A DNA stretch of 64,000 nt from Planctomycetota bacterium (lineage in GTDB: Bacteria > Planctomycetota > Planctomycetia > Planctomycetales > Planctomycetaceae): NCBI GenBank assembly GCA_014584345.1, contig JACTNB010000019.1, forward strand, positions 372,001 to 436,000. Direction: 5' to 3'. The first letter of the stretch is position 1. Each line of letters starts with the position of its first letter. Made by a program: the position numbers and the translations under genes. The notes beneath the pieces were generated by a model. That model made no database searches. It saw nothing but the letters and a program-made list of their open reading frames with translations, and was not told the DNA's origin. Below are positions 29,026 to 40,456 of the stretch, piece after piece.

Positions 29026-31068
29026 TCAATCCTGCTTGGCGTCGCCTCGGGCAAAAATGCTCGCGACGTATTGCAAAACATCGGTGGCGGATTCGTCGTT
29101 GTAACCGTAATTGCGAATCAGCCGCGATTTCACAATATCGATTTTTTCCTGGGTGTCGGCATCGACCACGTTGGAAACCAGCGAGGTAAGTTTAATGGTA
29201 TCCTTCTGGTCCTCGAACAATTTCATTTCGAGAGCCTTCTGAAGCCGCTCGTTCGTACGGTAATCGAACATTTTGCCATCCAGCGACAGCGCGCCGATGT
29301 AATTCATGATCTCCCTGCGGAAATCATCCTTGCGGGATTCGGGAATATCGATGCGTTCCTCGATGGAGCGCATCAGGCGTTCGTCCGGCTCCTCGTCCTG
29401 CCCGGTGAACTTGTTCTTGACCTTCTCCCGTTGCGTGTAGGCTTTTACGTTATCGATGTAATTCGCGCACAACCGCGTCAGGGCTTCTTCATCGGAAGCA
29501 ATCGCCCGTTGTACTTCGTTCTTCACGATATCGGTATATTCCTCCTTCACGACCGAGATTAATTGCCGATAGTGCTCGCGCGTCTCTTCGTTCGGAATCA
29601 GGGAATGGTGTTTCAGGCCTTCCTCGATTTCATTGAGCACCATGAACGGGTTCAAGCACGAGGAATGGGAATTCACCACTAGTGCGTTCGAGATTTTGTC
29701 CTGAACGAAGCGGGGAGATATGCCGCGCATCCCTTCCCCCTTGGCTTCCCGGCGCAACTGCTTCACGTTTTCCGCAGTGAAACCGGGCAAGGATTTCCCA
29801 TTATAGAGCTTGAGTTTCTGCAGGATCGTCAGCCCGTGATGCTTGGGTTCTTCCAGGCGGGTCATCACGGCCCACATGGCGGCCGTTTCGAGCGTATGCG
29901 GCGCAATATGCTTCCCCCGCACCCGCCGCTGGTTATAGTCTTTTTCGTAGATCTTGATTTCCTCGGAGAGCTTCGTGACATACGGGATATCGATCTTGAT
30001 CGTGCGGTCGCGGAGTGCCTCCATGAATTCGTTGGATTGCAACTTGCGGAATTCCGGTTCATTCGTGTGGCCGAGAATGACAGTGTCGATATCGGTCTGC
30101 GCGAATTTCTTCGGTTTGATCTTGTGTTCCTGGGAAGCCCCCAGCAGATCGTACAGAAACGCAACGTCCAGCTTCAGGACTTCGATAAACTCGATCAAGC
30201 CCCGATTCGCGACGTTGAATTCCCCATCGAAGTTGAACGCGCGGGGATCGCTTTCGCTGCCGTACTCGGCGATTTTGCGATAGTTGATGTCGCCGGTCAG
30301 TTCGGTGCTGTCCTGGTTTTTTTCATCCTTGGGCTGGAACGTCCCAATGCCGACCCGGTCCTGTTCCGAAAGCACGATCCGCCGCACGCGGACCGTGTCG
30401 AGCACCTTGGACCAGTCTCCCTGGTGCTGCCGCATCCGTTCCTGGAAGTAATAACGGCTCAGCGGGCAGATATCTCCGTGAATCTCGACCTCGAAACCTT
30501 CGGCTCCGGCGGACTGGTTCAGTTCCTCGCACAGCGACTGCCGGTAAGCCATCGGGATGAGTTGCAGCGGCTCGCCATTCATGGGATCCCAGATGATGGA
30601 CCCATCCTCCTCGATCCAGCCGAAACTATAGATGGCCCCCTCCTCGGTACGGCTGTACCGTTCCAGTCCCCGCTTAAGTAACCGCGCAATGGTGCTTTTC
30701 GAGGAACCGACCGGGCCGTGCAACAGCATCACGCGGCGTTCCGCGCCGTAACGCAATGCTGCGGAACGGAACACGTTGACCAATTCCATCAAGGGGCGCG
30801 TCAGGCCGAAAATCGCATCTTCGCCATTATTGTGGGGATCGTCGAAGAACTTGTACCGCGTCAGCTTCTCGCGATTCTCCTCGACGGTGTAGGTGCCATC
30901 CTGCATGATCATGTCATACAATCGTTGCCACCCCGTTCGCGTGACCTTCGGCTGGCGCCGCACGATATCGAGATAATCGGCAAAACGCCCTTCCCAGTGT
31001 TCCTGGCGGTACGTCTCGTAATTCGAACGCAATGCGAGCTTATGGAGTAATTCTTGTCCGTTCATCAC
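29026..31068 (-). CDS. prkA: PrkA family serine protein kinase (YeaG-like)
   Basis: 680 residues, full length. An AAA-type ATPase core has Walker A G-P-V-G-S-S-K-S (118-125) in L-L-H-G-P-V. A C-terminal kinase-like region follows, with the family's [12 protein letters not shown] end. In E. coli YeaG helps survival in nitrogen starvation and stationary phase; in Bacillus PrkA acts in sporulation, and reports differ on kinase versus protease activity. The start is GTG 31068 (GGAG 8 nt upstream) or the next codon, ATG 31065. It is first of the operon prkA-yeaH-spoVR. E. coli yeaGH uses sigma-54; I looked for a -24/-12 site here and found none. Confidence 0.95.
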   Translation of the reverse strand: MMNGQELLHKLALRSNYETYRQEHWEGRFADYLDIVRRQPKVTRTGWQRLYDMIMQDGTYTVEENREKLTRYKFFDDPHNNGEDAIFGLTRPLMELVNVFRSAALRYGAERRVMLLHGPVGSSKSTIARLLKRGLERYSRTEEGAIYSFGWIEEDGSIIWDPMNGEPLQLIPMAYRQSLCEELNQSAGAEGFEVEIHGDICPLSRYYFQERMRQHQGDWSKVLDTVRVRRIVLSEQDRVGIGTFQPKDEKNQDSTELTGDINYRKIAEYGSESDPRAFNFDGEFNVANRGLIEFIEVLKLDVAFLYDLLGASQEHKIKPKKFAQTDIDTVILGHTNEPEFRKLQSNEFMEALRDRTIKIDIPYVTKLSEEIKIYEKDYNQRRVRGKHIAPHTLETAAMWAVMTRLEEPKHHGLTILQKLKLYNGKSLPGFTAENVKQLRREAKGEGMRGISPRFVQDKISNALVVNSHSSCLNPFMVLNEIEEGLKHHSLIPNEETREHYRQLISVVKEEYTDIVKNEVQRAIASDEEALTRLCANYIDNVKAYTQREKVKNKFTGQDEEPDERLMRSIEERIDIPESRKDDFRREIMNYIGALSLDGKMFDYRTNERLQKALEMKLFEDQKDTIKLTSLVSNVVDADTQEKIDIVKSRLIRNYGYNDESATDVLQYVASIFARGDAKQD

Positions 31069-31703
31069 GAAAGACTCTCCTCGTTCTTAGTGTTGGAAAC
31101 GAGGCAGTGTTCCTTCGGGATTCACAACTCTGGAGAGATCGCCGAGAGGTGTGGTGTGATTTGTGTAGCGTGTTGGGACGAGTGTGAGACCTCACTCCGA
31201 CGGAAACGTCTCCATGGTGCCCCATGGCATCCTGGCCAATCCGGAATTTCATACGAGGAAATCCGGCTGCATGACATGAAGCATTAACCATCCCTGGTCG
31301 ATACCTGATTGTGAAACACGAGGGAGGATATCGGGGAATAACGGTCTCTCCGAGGTACAGCCGAGAGCCGGATTATTCCACTGCCCGTTTACCAATTCCG
31401 GTAAACTCAAGAGATAACGACCACGCCGCTATCGTCTTGTGGATCAATCTCCTGTATTATCCCCCTGCCCCGAGTCGTTGACAAGACCAATAAAATTTAC
31501 CAGGACGCATGGATGTGCCGAGGATCACCTCGACCAGACCCTGCAACGGTCGTTTCGGCACTCCCCCTCGGGGAATAAACTGGCTGACATTCGGCAAAAG
31601 TCCTGCAGGGGAATCCCGCGAAAGGCAAGGACGAAGGGGACTGCGGAAGCGATCTTTCCGGGCGCCACGGCATCAACCAGCCTTACTTCACCACAACAGC
31701 AAC
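31069..31703. other. Divergent gap between prkA and aroB
   Basis: 635 bases without a supported gene; the frame of aroB is open to 31509 but shows no homology. A perfect hairpin GTTTACC-AATTCC-GGTAAAC lies at 31387-31406, near the middle, and could be an operator for one of the divergent promoters. No clear -35/-10 pair. Confidence 0.4.
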
Positions 31704-32876
31704 ATGACTGAACAGCATTCAAAACAGCACCTCGCTCCTTCCCGACGACACATGGTTCACGTGCAACTGGGAGAACGTTCGTACGAAATCATGATCGCCA
31801 CCGACGGCTGGAATTACTTCCCCGATCAGGCCCGGCAATGGCTAAATTCTCGACCGCATTTTCAGACACAGCACCCCCGCGCCTTGATCGTGACGGACAC
31901 ACACGTGCAGGCACTCTTCGGCGAAAAACTGCAAAATGCGCTGCAAGCCGCGGGCTGGATCGCGGAACTGGAAATCGTCCCCGCGGGGGAAGCCTCGAAG
32001 TCGCTCGCACAAACCGAACACATTTACAACCGACTCGTGGAAATGCAGGCCGACCGCAAGACTCTGGTCATTGCCCTGGGTGGAGGCGTCATCGGCGACC
32101 TTGCCGGATTTGCCGCCGCCACTTTCATGCGGGGCCTCCCTTTCCTGCAAATTCCCACAACCTTGCTCGCCGATGTCGACAGTTCCGTGGGGGGCAAGGT
32201 CGGCATCAACCATCCTCGGGGAAAAAATCTGATCGGGGCCTTTCATCAGCCTGTGGGCGTATTTATCGAGACGAACTGCCTGAGCGCCCTGCCCGAGCGC
32301 GACTTTCGCTCCGGTTTGGCGGAAGTGGTAAAATATGGCGTGATTCTGGATGCCGAGTTTTTTGCGTTTCTGGAACGGAACATTCACTCCCTGAAGGAAC
32401 GCGACCCCCAGATACTACGCGAAGTGATCGCGCGGTGCTGCCGTCTCAAGGCGGATGTGGTTGAAGCGGATGAATTTGAACGGTCCGGACTGCGAGCCGT
32501 GCTCAATTACGGCCACACCTTCGCGCATGCCTACGAGGCCTTGTGTGGATATGGTCAATTAACGCATGGCGAAGCGGTTTCTATCGGCATGATGGATGCG
32601 GCCTGCCTGGCGCGGGCCCTCGGCAGGGTGGATGACACGTTCATCGCGCGACAACGCAATTTACTTTCCGCCCTCGGTTTGCCTCTGGATTTAACGGACA
32701 CTTCGCTGCAAAAAACAGCCGAGGACTATCTGGCTTGCATGAAACTCGACAAAAAAACCGTCGGAGGACAGTTGCGTTTCGTGCTGCCAACCCGCCTGGG
32801 ACACGTCGAAATGGTTTCCGATGTTCCCGAAATCCTGGTGAAGCAAACCTTGAATCGAGTCCGCGAAACGCCTTAA
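31704..32876 (+). CDS. aroB: 3-dehydroquinate synthase
   Basis: 390 residues from ATG 31704, or 374 from ATG 31752, which starts at the first conserved residues; the ribosome site is weak for both. It makes 3-dehydroquinate from DAHP, the second step of the shikimate pathway, using NAD+ and a divalent metal. Signatures: G-G-G-V-I-G-D-L-A-G-F near 125-135, P-T-T-L-L-A-D-V-D-S-S-V-G-G-K-V-G-I-N, K-Y-G-V-I-L-D and the metal-binding N-Y-G-H-T-F-A-H-A near 271-279. No other aro genes are nearby. A short repeat shared with other loci follows directly after the stop. Confidence 0.95.
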   Translation: MTEQHSKQHLAPSRRHMVHVQLGERSYEIMIATDGWNYFPDQARQWLNSRPHFQTQHPRALIVTDTHVQALFGEKLQNALQAAGWIAELEIVPAGEASKSLAQTEHIYNRLVEMQADRKTLVIALGGGVIGDLAGFAAATFMRGLPFLQIPTTLLADVDSSVGGKVGINHPRGKNLIGAFHQPVGVFIETNCLSALPERDFRSGLAEVVKYGVILDAEFFAFLERNIHSLKERDPQILREVIARCCRLKADVVEADEFERSGLRAVLNYGHTFAHAYEALCGYGQLTHGEAVSIGMMDAACLARALGRVDDTFIARQRNLLSALGLPLDLTDTSLQKTAEDYLACMKLDKKTVGGQLRFVLPTRLGHVEMVSDVPEILVKQTLNRVRETP

Positions 32877-32881
32877 CCTGG

Positions 32882-32902
32882 ATTTCTCGCACCGTTGCCG
32901 AT
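32882..32902 (+). repeat. Short post-stop repeat, copy 2
   Basis: Differs at one base from 15195-15215 over 21 nt, and both start 4-6 nt after a stop codon. Confidence 0.5.
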
Positions 32903-33109
32903 GCCGCCTGCGAGCCGCTCCGACTAACCGCGCGGTCGCGACTCGGTTCCATGGAATTCGGCAAGCGTGTTACCTTGACCGGATGCGTTTGGGGCGTTCA
33001 CCGATACCGATCCAGTTCCCGTTTCCGATGGATTTCCCGAGAGTGCTGCTGTTGTTATACTTCCGAGGATAGTTTCCGAGAAAATGATTAGTGAACAACA
33101 GGCGATGGC

Positions 33110-34690
33110 GTGAACGAATTTAAGGGTGCTGCTCTCGATTTCTGGGCTGCGCATGGCGCGGTGTTCAAACCACATGAACCGGGGGGGTACGCGCTGGACC
33201 TCAAGGCAATGCGCTGGGCCGAGGTCTCGTCGGAGCTCCCCCCGCTTCCCGGCAATTTACAGCAATTAACACTCCTGGCTTGCCCGTTTGCGGAAAAAAT
33301 ACTCGCGCAACCCGGAGTACAGGAATCCCTCTTGGCGCTATCCTGCCAGCGGAGCGATCTGACTCCCAATTTCGTTCAGCTCATATCCCAATGTCGCGGT
33401 TTGCAGGAACTGGATCTTACGGGCACAAACCTGTCTGACGAAGGCTTGGAGCAATTGGCTGCCCTCGACCAGTTGCGTGTCCTCTCCCTGGCACAAACCC
33501 GTATTACCGATAACGGGCTGAGATTCGTCAAGAATTTCAAGTTTTTGCGGGCCATCGACTTGAATCAGAATAAGCTGTCCGAGGCTGGACTGTGCCACCT
33601 GGAGGGGCTGGTTTCGCTCCGCGAAGTGAATCTGAGGCGTTCCAGCGTCCATGGAGCCGCCATGAAATGGCTCCAGCGCCTGGTGCTGTTGGAAAAGCTC
33701 GATCTGCGAAACACCAATTTCACACATCACGGGTTGTCGTTTCTCACCTTCTTTCAGCGACTCCGCACGCTCAAGCTGGGAGGGAATCGCATCGAGGACG
33801 ACGGCCTGTTCCCGCTGCTGCAATTCAACCGCCTGGAATCGCTCGATCTGGCGGGAACTCCCATTTCCGACCGGGCCATGATCACGCTGGCGCGACTTCC
33901 CCGCCTGCGTCGGCTGTATATTCCCGGAACCGCGATTACCGATCAGGGGCTGTTACAACTGCGAACCATTCCCTCCCTGGTGATGCTTGATGTGCGTAAA
34001 ACCGCCGTCACGTCCCAGGGAGTGGAGCATCTCAAAAAAACACTGCCCGATGTCAAGGTGAAGTCCGACGCCATCGATCTCCCCGCCAGTCATGTCATCC
34101 GCAGTATCGACATTCTGCAAATGCACCAGGTCCATGTGACCCAGGGACCAACGGGGGACGTCATCGCCTGTCGCGCCGGCGAGGATTGTTCTCCCGCCCT
34201 GCATTGGCTCGATGCCCTCTCCAGCTTCGCCACCTTGAGAAGCCTGGAATTGAATCGACTCCAACTCGAACCAGAAAATTTCCTCCTGCTGGGCAAGCTG
34301 TTGAATCTCCAATCACTGTCGCTCAAGCAATGCACGATCCCCGCAGGAGGCATCCTGACGCTCACCCGGCTTCCCCAACTCGCCTGGCTGGATCTCCGCG
34401 ACACCCCGATCACCGATGACGACCTGGCCGCCATCGCCCAGCTTCCGAGCCTGGCCAATCTCTGCCTTTCGCGCACCGTCGTCACGGATCGTGGTTTGGC
34501 CTCGTTAACCAACTGTCCCTTATTGAGAGACCTCGTGTTGAAGCAATGTGGCGGCATCACGGATGCGGCTATCGCCGATTTGGGGAAGATGACGCAACTC
34601 AAGCACTTGGACATTCGGGGCACGAGTCTGACGGAGCAGGGGCTCGCTCAAATCAGCCGCTATTTACCAGATTGCCACATCCGTTCCTGA
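33110..34690 (+). CDS. Leucine-rich repeat protein
   Basis: 526 residues, GTG start. No signal peptide or membrane segment, so cytoplasmic. A short N-terminal domain of about 75 residues leads into about 16 LRR units of 23-24 residues with the pattern L-x-x-L-x-L-x-x-T-x-I-[ST]-D-x-G-L, in two blocks (about 90-300 and 365-525). A spacer with a small beta region (about 305-360) separates them. Such LRRs give a curved binding surface, and planctomycetes have many of unknown partner. The GTG overlaps the stop of a 9-codon frame beginning ATG 33084, which might couple translation, but that is weak. Confidence 0.8.
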   Translation: MNEFKGAALDFWAAHGAVFKPHEPGGYALDLKAMRWAEVSSELPPLPGNLQQLTLLACPFAEKILAQPGVQESLLALSCQRSDLTPNFVQLISQCRGLQELDLTGTNLSDEGLEQLAALDQLRVLSLAQTRITDNGLRFVKNFKFLRAIDLNQNKLSEAGLCHLEGLVSLREVNLRRSSVHGAAMKWLQRLVLLEKLDLRNTNFTHHGLSFLTFFQRLRTLKLGGNRIEDDGLFPLLQFNRLESLDLAGTPISDRAMITLARLPRLRRLYIPGTAITDQGLLQLRTIPSLVMLDVRKTAVTSQGVEHLKKTLPDVKVKSDAIDLPASHVIRSIDILQMHQVHVTQGPTGDVIACRAGEDCSPALHWLDALSSFATLRSLELNRLQLEPENFLLLGKLLNLQSLSLKQCTIPAGGILTLTRLPQLAWLDLRDTPITDDDLAAIAQLPSLANLCLSRTVVTDRGLASLTNCPLLRDLVLKQCGGITDAAIADLGKMTQLKHLDIRGTSLTEQGLAQISRYLPDCHIRS

Positions 34691-34876
34691 GCCGACTTCT
34701 TCCCAAGAAACCGGCACTTTCGTGAACGGTCTTTTGGGCAGGCAACTTGCTCTTGGCGGGGTTTTGTGTAGAGTGACTAGAGGGAACCACATTTCCTGAC
34801 AAATGGGCAATTTGCTGAACACGCAAACACTTTCTTGTGCACCCTGTTTTTATTCCGTAGTTGAGACAAGGCGACG

Positions 34877-36298
34877 ATGACTGCCACGCAAAATTTGTTT
34901 AATAAGGTCTGGGATTTACACAACGTCGGCACACTCCCTTCCGGACAGACGCAATTGTTCATTGGATTGCATCTGATTCACGAAGTGACCAGTCCCCAGG
35001 CGTTTGCAATGCTCCGCGAGCGGGGGCTGAAGGTGATGTATCCCGAGCGGACCTTGGCGACCGTGGACCATATTGTTCCCACGGATAATCAGGCCCGTCC
35101 GTTTGCCGACCTGCTGGCCGAACAGATGATGTCGGAAATCGAAAAAAATTGCCGGGAGTTCGGCGTGCGGTTACTCGATATCAACGACGACCGGCAAGGG
35201 ATTGTGCATATTGTCGGGCCGGAGCAGGGGTTGACGCAACCCGGGCTGACGATTGTCTGCGGAGATTCCCATACGTCGACACATGGAGCCTTTGGCGCGA
35301 TTGCGTTTGGCATCGGCACCAGTCAAGTCGCCGGCGTGCTGGCAACGCAGACAATGGCCATCGGCAAGCCGAAGGTGCGACGCATCGAGGTCAATGGAGA
35401 ACTTGCCCCGGGAGTGTATGCAAAGGATGTCACGCTGCACATCATCCGTAAACTCGGCGTGAAGGGGGGAATCGGCTACGCCTACGAGTACGCCGGGGAT
35501 GTCTTCGACCGGATGACGATGGAAGAACGAATGACGGTCTGTAACATGAGCATCGAGGGGGGAGCCCGGTGTGGCTACATCAACCCCGACCAGACCACAA
35601 TCGATTACCTCCGCGGGCGACCCTTCTCGCCACAGGGAGCGGAATTCGAGCAGGCCGCCGCCTGGTGGCTGAGTCTCGCCTCCGGACCTGATGCCGAGTA
35701 CGACGATGTGGTGGTGTTCGATGCCTCGGAAATCGAACCAACAGTGACCTGGGGCATCACCCCGGGGCAATCGATCGGCATCGGCGAAACGATTCCCACG
35801 CTCGACACCTTTCCCAGGGAAGATCAACCCGGCATCCAGGAAGCCTATGAATACATGCACTTGCAGCCGGGGCAATCGTTGCAGGGGGTGAAGGTGGATG
35901 TCGCCTTTATCGGGTCCTGCACCAACGGGCGGATCTCCGACTTGCGGGAAGCCGCACGACTGGTGGCCGGACACCATGTCGCGGCGGGGGTGAAGGCGCT
36001 GGTTGTCCCGGGTTCCCAGCAGGTTCGCAAGCAGGCGATGGCGGAAGGCCTGGACAAAATCTTCAGCGACGCCGGGTTTGAATGGCGCGAAGCGGGCTGT
36101 TCGATGTGCCTGGCGATGAACCCCGACAAACTGCAGGGGGATCAGCTCTGCGCGTCGTCGAGCAACCGGAACTTCAAGGGACGCCAGGGGAGCCCCACCG
36201 GGCGAACCTTGCTGATGAGCCCCGCCATGGTCGCCGCCGCCGCCATCCACGGCTGCGTCACCGACGTCCGCGAGATGCTGGCACCGGCCGGAGTTTAG
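34877..36298 (+). CDS. leuC: 3-isopropylmalate dehydratase large subunit
   Basis: 473 residues, full length. With LeuD it isomerises 2-isopropylmalate to 3-isopropylmalate in leucine synthesis. The [4Fe-4S] ligands are C348 (I-G-S-C-T-N-G-R), C408 and C411 (G-C-S-M-C-L-A-M-N). G-D-S-H-T-S-T-H-G and N-M-S-I-E-G-G-A-R are intact. ATG 34877. A plausible promoter (TTGCTC, 16 nt, TAGAGT) ends near 34776. leuD follows after 98 nt, likely one operon. Confidence 0.97.
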   Translation: MTATQNLFNKVWDLHNVGTLPSGQTQLFIGLHLIHEVTSPQAFAMLRERGLKVMYPERTLATVDHIVPTDNQARPFADLLAEQMMSEIEKNCREFGVRLLDINDDRQGIVHIVGPEQGLTQPGLTIVCGDSHTSTHGAFGAIAFGIGTSQVAGVLATQTMAIGKPKVRRIEVNGELAPGVYAKDVTLHIIRKLGVKGGIGYAYEYAGDVFDRMTMEERMTVCNMSIEGGARCGYINPDQTTIDYLRGRPFSPQGAEFEQAAAWWLSLASGPDAEYDDVVVFDASEIEPTVTWGITPGQSIGIGETIPTLDTFPREDQPGIQEAYEYMHLQPGQSLQGVKVDVAFIGSCTNGRISDLREAARLVAGHHVAAGVKALVVPGSQQVRKQAMAEGLDKIFSDAGFEWREAGCSMCLAMNPDKLQGDQLCASSSNRNFKGRQGSPTGRTLLMSPAMVAAAAIHGCVTDVREMLAPAGV

Positions 36299-36396
36299 AA
36301 AGGCAACCACGTGATTCGCCTGCGGTAGAAACTACCTGACCCTATTCCACAGCGTGCAATAACTTGATGTAAAATATTAGAAAAGTAAACTCCCCC

Positions 36397-36990
<594 letters not shown>

Positions 36991-37067
36991 CACTCGGAGG
37001 AGACGCGCCCCGCCTGGGATCGGGACTGCTTGCCGACAACCAGGCTTGCCCGACAGAAGGAGGAGGC

Positions 37068-38156
37068 ATGTCAGACTCGGCACGTGACGATGCGGGTTCG
37101 AATCGGCGCGATTTTCTCACGGGGCGTGCCGCCCGCCAGGAGTTCGAGCGCCACGGAAATGAACTGGCCGAGGAACTGATTTCGCCGCGGACCGGCGCGC
37201 CCGATTCCGGCGATACCGTCCGACTGTCGACCCGGGCCATGAATTGCGAATTTTCGGTGGTGCTGAATCCTTCCAGGGAACGGCGCCCCTTGATGATCGC
37301 TTCCGACGCTCTCGACATGGCGCATGCCATCGAAAACCAGTTGACCGTCTACCGGGAAACAAGCGACTTGCTCGCGTTGAATCAGCAGGCGGGGGGGGCT
37401 CCGGTTGCCGTAAGCGAAGACCTGTACCTGTTGCTGGCACGAGCCATGGAAATCGCTCGCGAAACGCAGGGAGCCTTCCATCCGTTGGCGGCTCCACTGA
37501 ATGCCCTGTGGCGGGATTGCAGAAAGCTGGGGCGGATCCCCGAGTCCCTTGAACTGGAAAAGGCGTTGAAGTTGAGTGATACGTCTGGCGCGCGGTTCGA
37601 TGAGGTTACCCATTCAATCGCGCTGCCAAATCCGGGCATGGGATTTGATCTCGGTGGCATGGGCAAGGGCTACGCGCTCGACAAAATGGCCGACTTTCTG
37701 CTGCAGGAGGGCATCGGCGATTTCCTCCTGAGTGGCGGACACAGCAGTCTGCTGGCGCGAGGCACGCACTTGACCCAGGGCTGGCCCGTGGGAATTCGGC
37801 ATCCCCAGTTTCCCCGGAAACGGCTCGCCTCCTGGATGCTGACGGACTGCGGATTTTCCGCCAGTGGCAGCGGTGTGCAGTATTTCCGCCATCAAGGCAG
37901 GCGTTACGGGCACATTTTCGATCCCCGTACGGGCTGGCCCGTCGATCACATGCTCAGTGTCGCCGTGACGGCCCCCTCGGCCGCCGTAGCCGATGCCCTG
38001 TCCACCGCGTTTTCCGTGCTGACCCAGGAGGAAACGGAAGCCTACTGCGCGCGGCATCCCGAAGTCGGGGCACTTCTCCTCCCCCCTCCCCTCCCCGGAA
38101 GCACATTAAAACCCGTCGTGCTGAATATCGATCCCCGGTTGATTCACTGGGCATAG
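37068..38156 (+). CDS. apbE: FAD:protein FMN transferase (ApbE family)
   Basis: 362 residues from ATG 37068, which has a strong AAGGAGGAGG ribosome site; the frame is open 168 nt into leuD. ApbE links FMN from FAD to a Thr of target proteins such as Nqr/Rnf subunits and other flavoproteins. Motifs: M-N-C-E-F-S-V near 55-61, [10 protein letters not shown] near 194-203, H-I-F-D-P-R-T-G near 283-290 and A-D-A-L-S-T-A-F near 308-315. The N-terminus has a twin-arginine-like N-R-R-D-F-L-T-G but no hydrophobic stretch after it, so it is not a normal Tat signal. No target flavoprotein gene is nearby. Confidence 0.9.
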   Translation: MSDSARDDAGSNRRDFLTGRAARQEFERHGNELAEELISPRTGAPDSGDTVRLSTRAMNCEFSVVLNPSRERRPLMIASDALDMAHAIENQLTVYRETSDLLALNQQAGGAPVAVSEDLYLLLARAMEIARETQGAFHPLAAPLNALWRDCRKLGRIPESLELEKALKLSDTSGARFDEVTHSIALPNPGMGFDLGGMGKGYALDKMADFLLQEGIGDFLLSGGHSSLLARGTHLTQGWPVGIRHPQFPRKRLASWMLTDCGFSASGSGVQYFRHQGRRYGHIFDPRTGWPVDHMLSVAVTAPSAAVADALSTAFSVLTQEETEAYCARHPEVGALLLPPPLPGSTLKPVVLNIDPRLIHWA

Positions 38157-38549
38157 AGGAGCATGTGAAATACTTCCCACGAGGCATCCTGCCATCCTCG
38201 AAACAGAGGACCGGGAACTTCGACACATGGACTTAACCGAGTCGCCATGATCATCTGGCAGATTTGGCAAGTATAGGAAAGTGGAATTTGCCGCACACTC
38301 AACGCACTAAGTCTACTCGCGTTGAGAAATACACGATAGAAGCGGCTTCACTTTGGCCCGCTTCCTCACGGGCGCGGCTAGTCATTTCGACTCGCGCATA
38401 CTAGCCGCGCCCGTGAGGAAGCGGGCCACGCAGAGGCTGCAACTCGTAACTCGTAACTCGTAAAGCTCGTTCGTAACACTAAGTCCACTCGTGTTGAATG
38501 CAACACGCGAATTGCGGTTCTGTCCTGGCCACTTACTGGTGGGCGCGGG
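38157..38549. other. Gene-free gap with palindromic repeat copy 3
   Basis: 393 bases between convergent apbE and radical SAM genes. Besides the palindrome at 38354-38428 it has three tandem AACTCGT units (about 38439-38461) and a direct repeat around CACTAAGTC-[CT]-ACTCG-[CT]-GTTGA at about 38304 and 38477, flanking the palindrome. Confidence 0.55.
38354..38428. repeat. Inverted-repeat element, copy 3: perfect 29-bp arms, 17-nt spacer
   Basis: Arms at 38354-38382 and 38400-38428 are exact reverse complements and match the arms at 3775-3914 and 15312-15604. The arms face the opposite way from copies 1 and 2, as if two elements met head to head. Sequence past the right arm (GCAAC..CTCG) is also shared with the inside of copies 1 and 2, supporting this. 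Confidence 0.8.
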
Positions 38550-40097
38550 TTATTGTTCGGGCGCGGGCTGTCTCTCTCGATGCCGTGACTGACGCGCGGG
38601 GAGCAGCGGGGGAACGGTGTCGGAGCGTTTTCCGGGATGGGGCAGATCGAAGCGGCGGAGAAAGGCCGGGCGATCCTCGCGTCCTCCCCGTGTGTAATCC
38701 GCCCAGATGCACTGGGCCACTTGCTGTTCGTCGAGGCCTGCGTGCCGCGTCAGAAATTCAAAGAGCCGTTCGGCCAGACGCGGCAGGGGAATGCCGTGTG
38801 TTTTTTGTTCGCGCAAGTAGAACCAGTCCGAGAAATCCAGAAAGGAGGCGAAGGGGGTATCTGTTCGCTGCCAGATCAACTTACGGCTGGCGGGGAAATT
38901 GCCATTGTTGGCAATTAGATCCCAGTAGCGGGCAAAGCGTCGCAAACGCTGCATGGTTTCGAAGGAAATCAGTTTGTTACTCAGTATTTCGTAGGGCGGG
39001 GAGGCACTGTAGCACATTTCCCAGTCGGCATCGTGACGGGTGATGGGGGTGCCTCGCAAACGTTTGAGGATCCCGATCTGGATTTCCTGGGGATCGAGCT
39101 GAACCAGGCGATCGAAACCCGCGCCGAAACTTTCCAGCGATTCGCCCGGCAGGCCCACGATCAGGTCCGCATGAATATGCACGCCCGTCCGCTGGCGCAG
39201 AAAACGAAAATTCTCCTCCAGTTTTTCGTTGTCCTGACGCCGACTAATCAATTCGCCCACATCGTGATTAAAGGTTTGCACTCCAATTTCGAATTGCAGT
39301 GATCCCTCGGGGAAGCGGGCAATCCGTTCCCGCAGCGACTCGGGCAGGCGATCGGGGATCATTTCAAAATGCAGAAACAGGCCGGGCTGGTAATGATCCA
39401 GAAAGAATTCCAGAATCGCCTGGCTGATGCGAAGATTCAGATTGAACGTGCGATCCACGAACTTGAACTGGCGAGCCCCGCGGCACAACAGATCCCGCAT
39501 GGCCTCCAGAAAGGCGGCCAGATCGAACTGTCTTACCGGAATTTCCAGCGACGAAAGGCAGAATTCGCAGGTGAACGGGCATCCGCGGGATGCTTCCACA
39601 TAGATAACTCGATGCCGAATATCGTGGTCGTTGTAAAGGAAATATGGCAGTTGTACATCTGCCAGGGGGGGGATGGGAGCCGATATGATTTTTTCGGCGG
39701 GAGGCTGGTCCACCAGGATAGCACGGCATAATTCGCGGAAGGCAAGGTCTCCCTCGCCACGAATCAGATAATCAGCCAGGCGAACTATTTCCTGGTCTTC
39801 CCATTCATGGCTCACTTCAGGACCACCGACGACCACCACAATTTCGGGCCGCACGCGTTTCAAATCCGCGACCAGCCGCGTCATCGGCTCGACATTCCAG
39901 ATGTAAACTCCCAGTCCCACAATGCGGGGGGACTCGGCAAGAATCCGTTCCAGAACTTCGTTCAATGCATCCTTTATACCGAATTCCAGCAGAATGCTCC
40001 GTTCCCGAAGTTCCGCCAGATTCGCTTGCAGATACCGCAGGCCAAACGCCGAGTGCCAGTAGCGGGCATTCAGGGTGCTCAACACGATTTCGGGCAT
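38550..40097 (-). CDS. B12-binding-domain radical SAM protein (DUF4080-like)
   Basis: 515 residues from ATG 40097; the frame is open 504 nt upstream but without homology. The N-terminal cobalamin-binding-like Rossmann domain (about 3-130) is followed by the radical SAM core with the [4Fe-4S] motif C173-x3-C177-x2-C180 (G-C-P-F-T-C-E-F-C). The C-terminal 130 residues fit the DUF4080 region typical of this group. The B12 lower-ligand motif D-x-H-x-x-G is not visible in the first domain, so cobalamin may bind base-off without His. Such proteins often do methylations or ring rearrangements; the substrate is unknown here. The last 30 residues are basic and Pro-rich. Confidence 0.85.
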   Translation of the reverse strand: MPEIVLSTLNARYWHSAFGLRYLQANLAELRERSILLEFGIKDALNEVLERILAESPRIVGLGVYIWNVEPMTRLVADLKRVRPEIVVVVGGPEVSHEWEDQEIVRLADYLIRGEGDLAFRELCRAILVDQPPAEKIISAPIPPLADVQLPYFLYNDHDIRHRVIYVEASRGCPFTCEFCLSSLEIPVRQFDLAAFLEAMRDLLCRGARQFKFVDRTFNLNLRISQAILEFFLDHYQPGLFLHFEMIPDRLPESLRERIARFPEGSLQFEIGVQTFNHDVGELISRRQDNEKLEENFRFLRQRTGVHIHADLIVGLPGESLESFGAGFDRLVQLDPQEIQIGILKRLRGTPITRHDADWEMCYSASPPYEILSNKLISFETMQRLRRFARYWDLIANNGNFPASRKLIWQRTDTPFASFLDFSDWFYLREQKTHGIPLPRLAERLFEFLTRHAGLDEQQVAQCIWADYTRGGREDRPAFLRRFDLPHPGKRSDTVPPLLPARQSRHRERQPAPEQ

Positions 40098-40456
40098 TAC
40101 GGGTCGCTTACGTTTGACTGCCAGGGGACATGCACCTGCGTGGACGGTTACAGAATATTGTAGGAACGTCGGGACGACACGCATAGCATCTGTAGTCGGC
40201 TCGGCAATTCTCGTGGACCACTCGTCCCGCAAGACTTGATCTGGCGCTATTTCCCCCTGCCAGTCGCGAGGACGTTCCCACCGCATGGGAGTTCGCAGCC
40301 ACGGAGGGTGTTTCCCGAGCTTGCACAACAACCGATGTTCTCTCCAAGATTGACAGCAACGCATCCATCCCTGAACATAAGATATCGCAGCGCGCGTACT
40401 GGATAGAGGCGTTGCCCTGCTTCCTGCTCGAACAGTCACTTTTCCTGGGAGTGTAT
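40098..40456. other. Divergent gap, no gene seen
   Basis: 359 bases between the radical SAM and sialidase-fold genes. Upstream extensions of both frames lack homology and codon bias. No repeat or RNA gene recognised; both promoters must be here. Confidence 0.4.

Noticed and set aside
27882..29189. 435-codon plus-strand frame opposite yeaH
   Set aside because: yeaH and prkA are certain; the opposite frame has no family features.
31069..31270. Sigma-54 promoter for prkA, as in E. coli yeaG
   Set aside because: I tested several GGCAC-like stretches (for example near 31213-31230) and none has GC at the right spacing.
35171..36310. 379-codon minus-strand frame opposite leuC
   Set aside because: leuC is certain; the frame is a His/Gly/Arg-rich shadow.
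37090..37105. tRNA T-loop-like GGTTCGAATC
   Set aside because: Lies inside apbE in frame, with no acceptor stem or anticodon arm around it.
38437..38465. CRISPR-like array from AACTCGT repeats
   Set aside because: Three 7-nt tandem units with no spacers; a simple tandem repeat.
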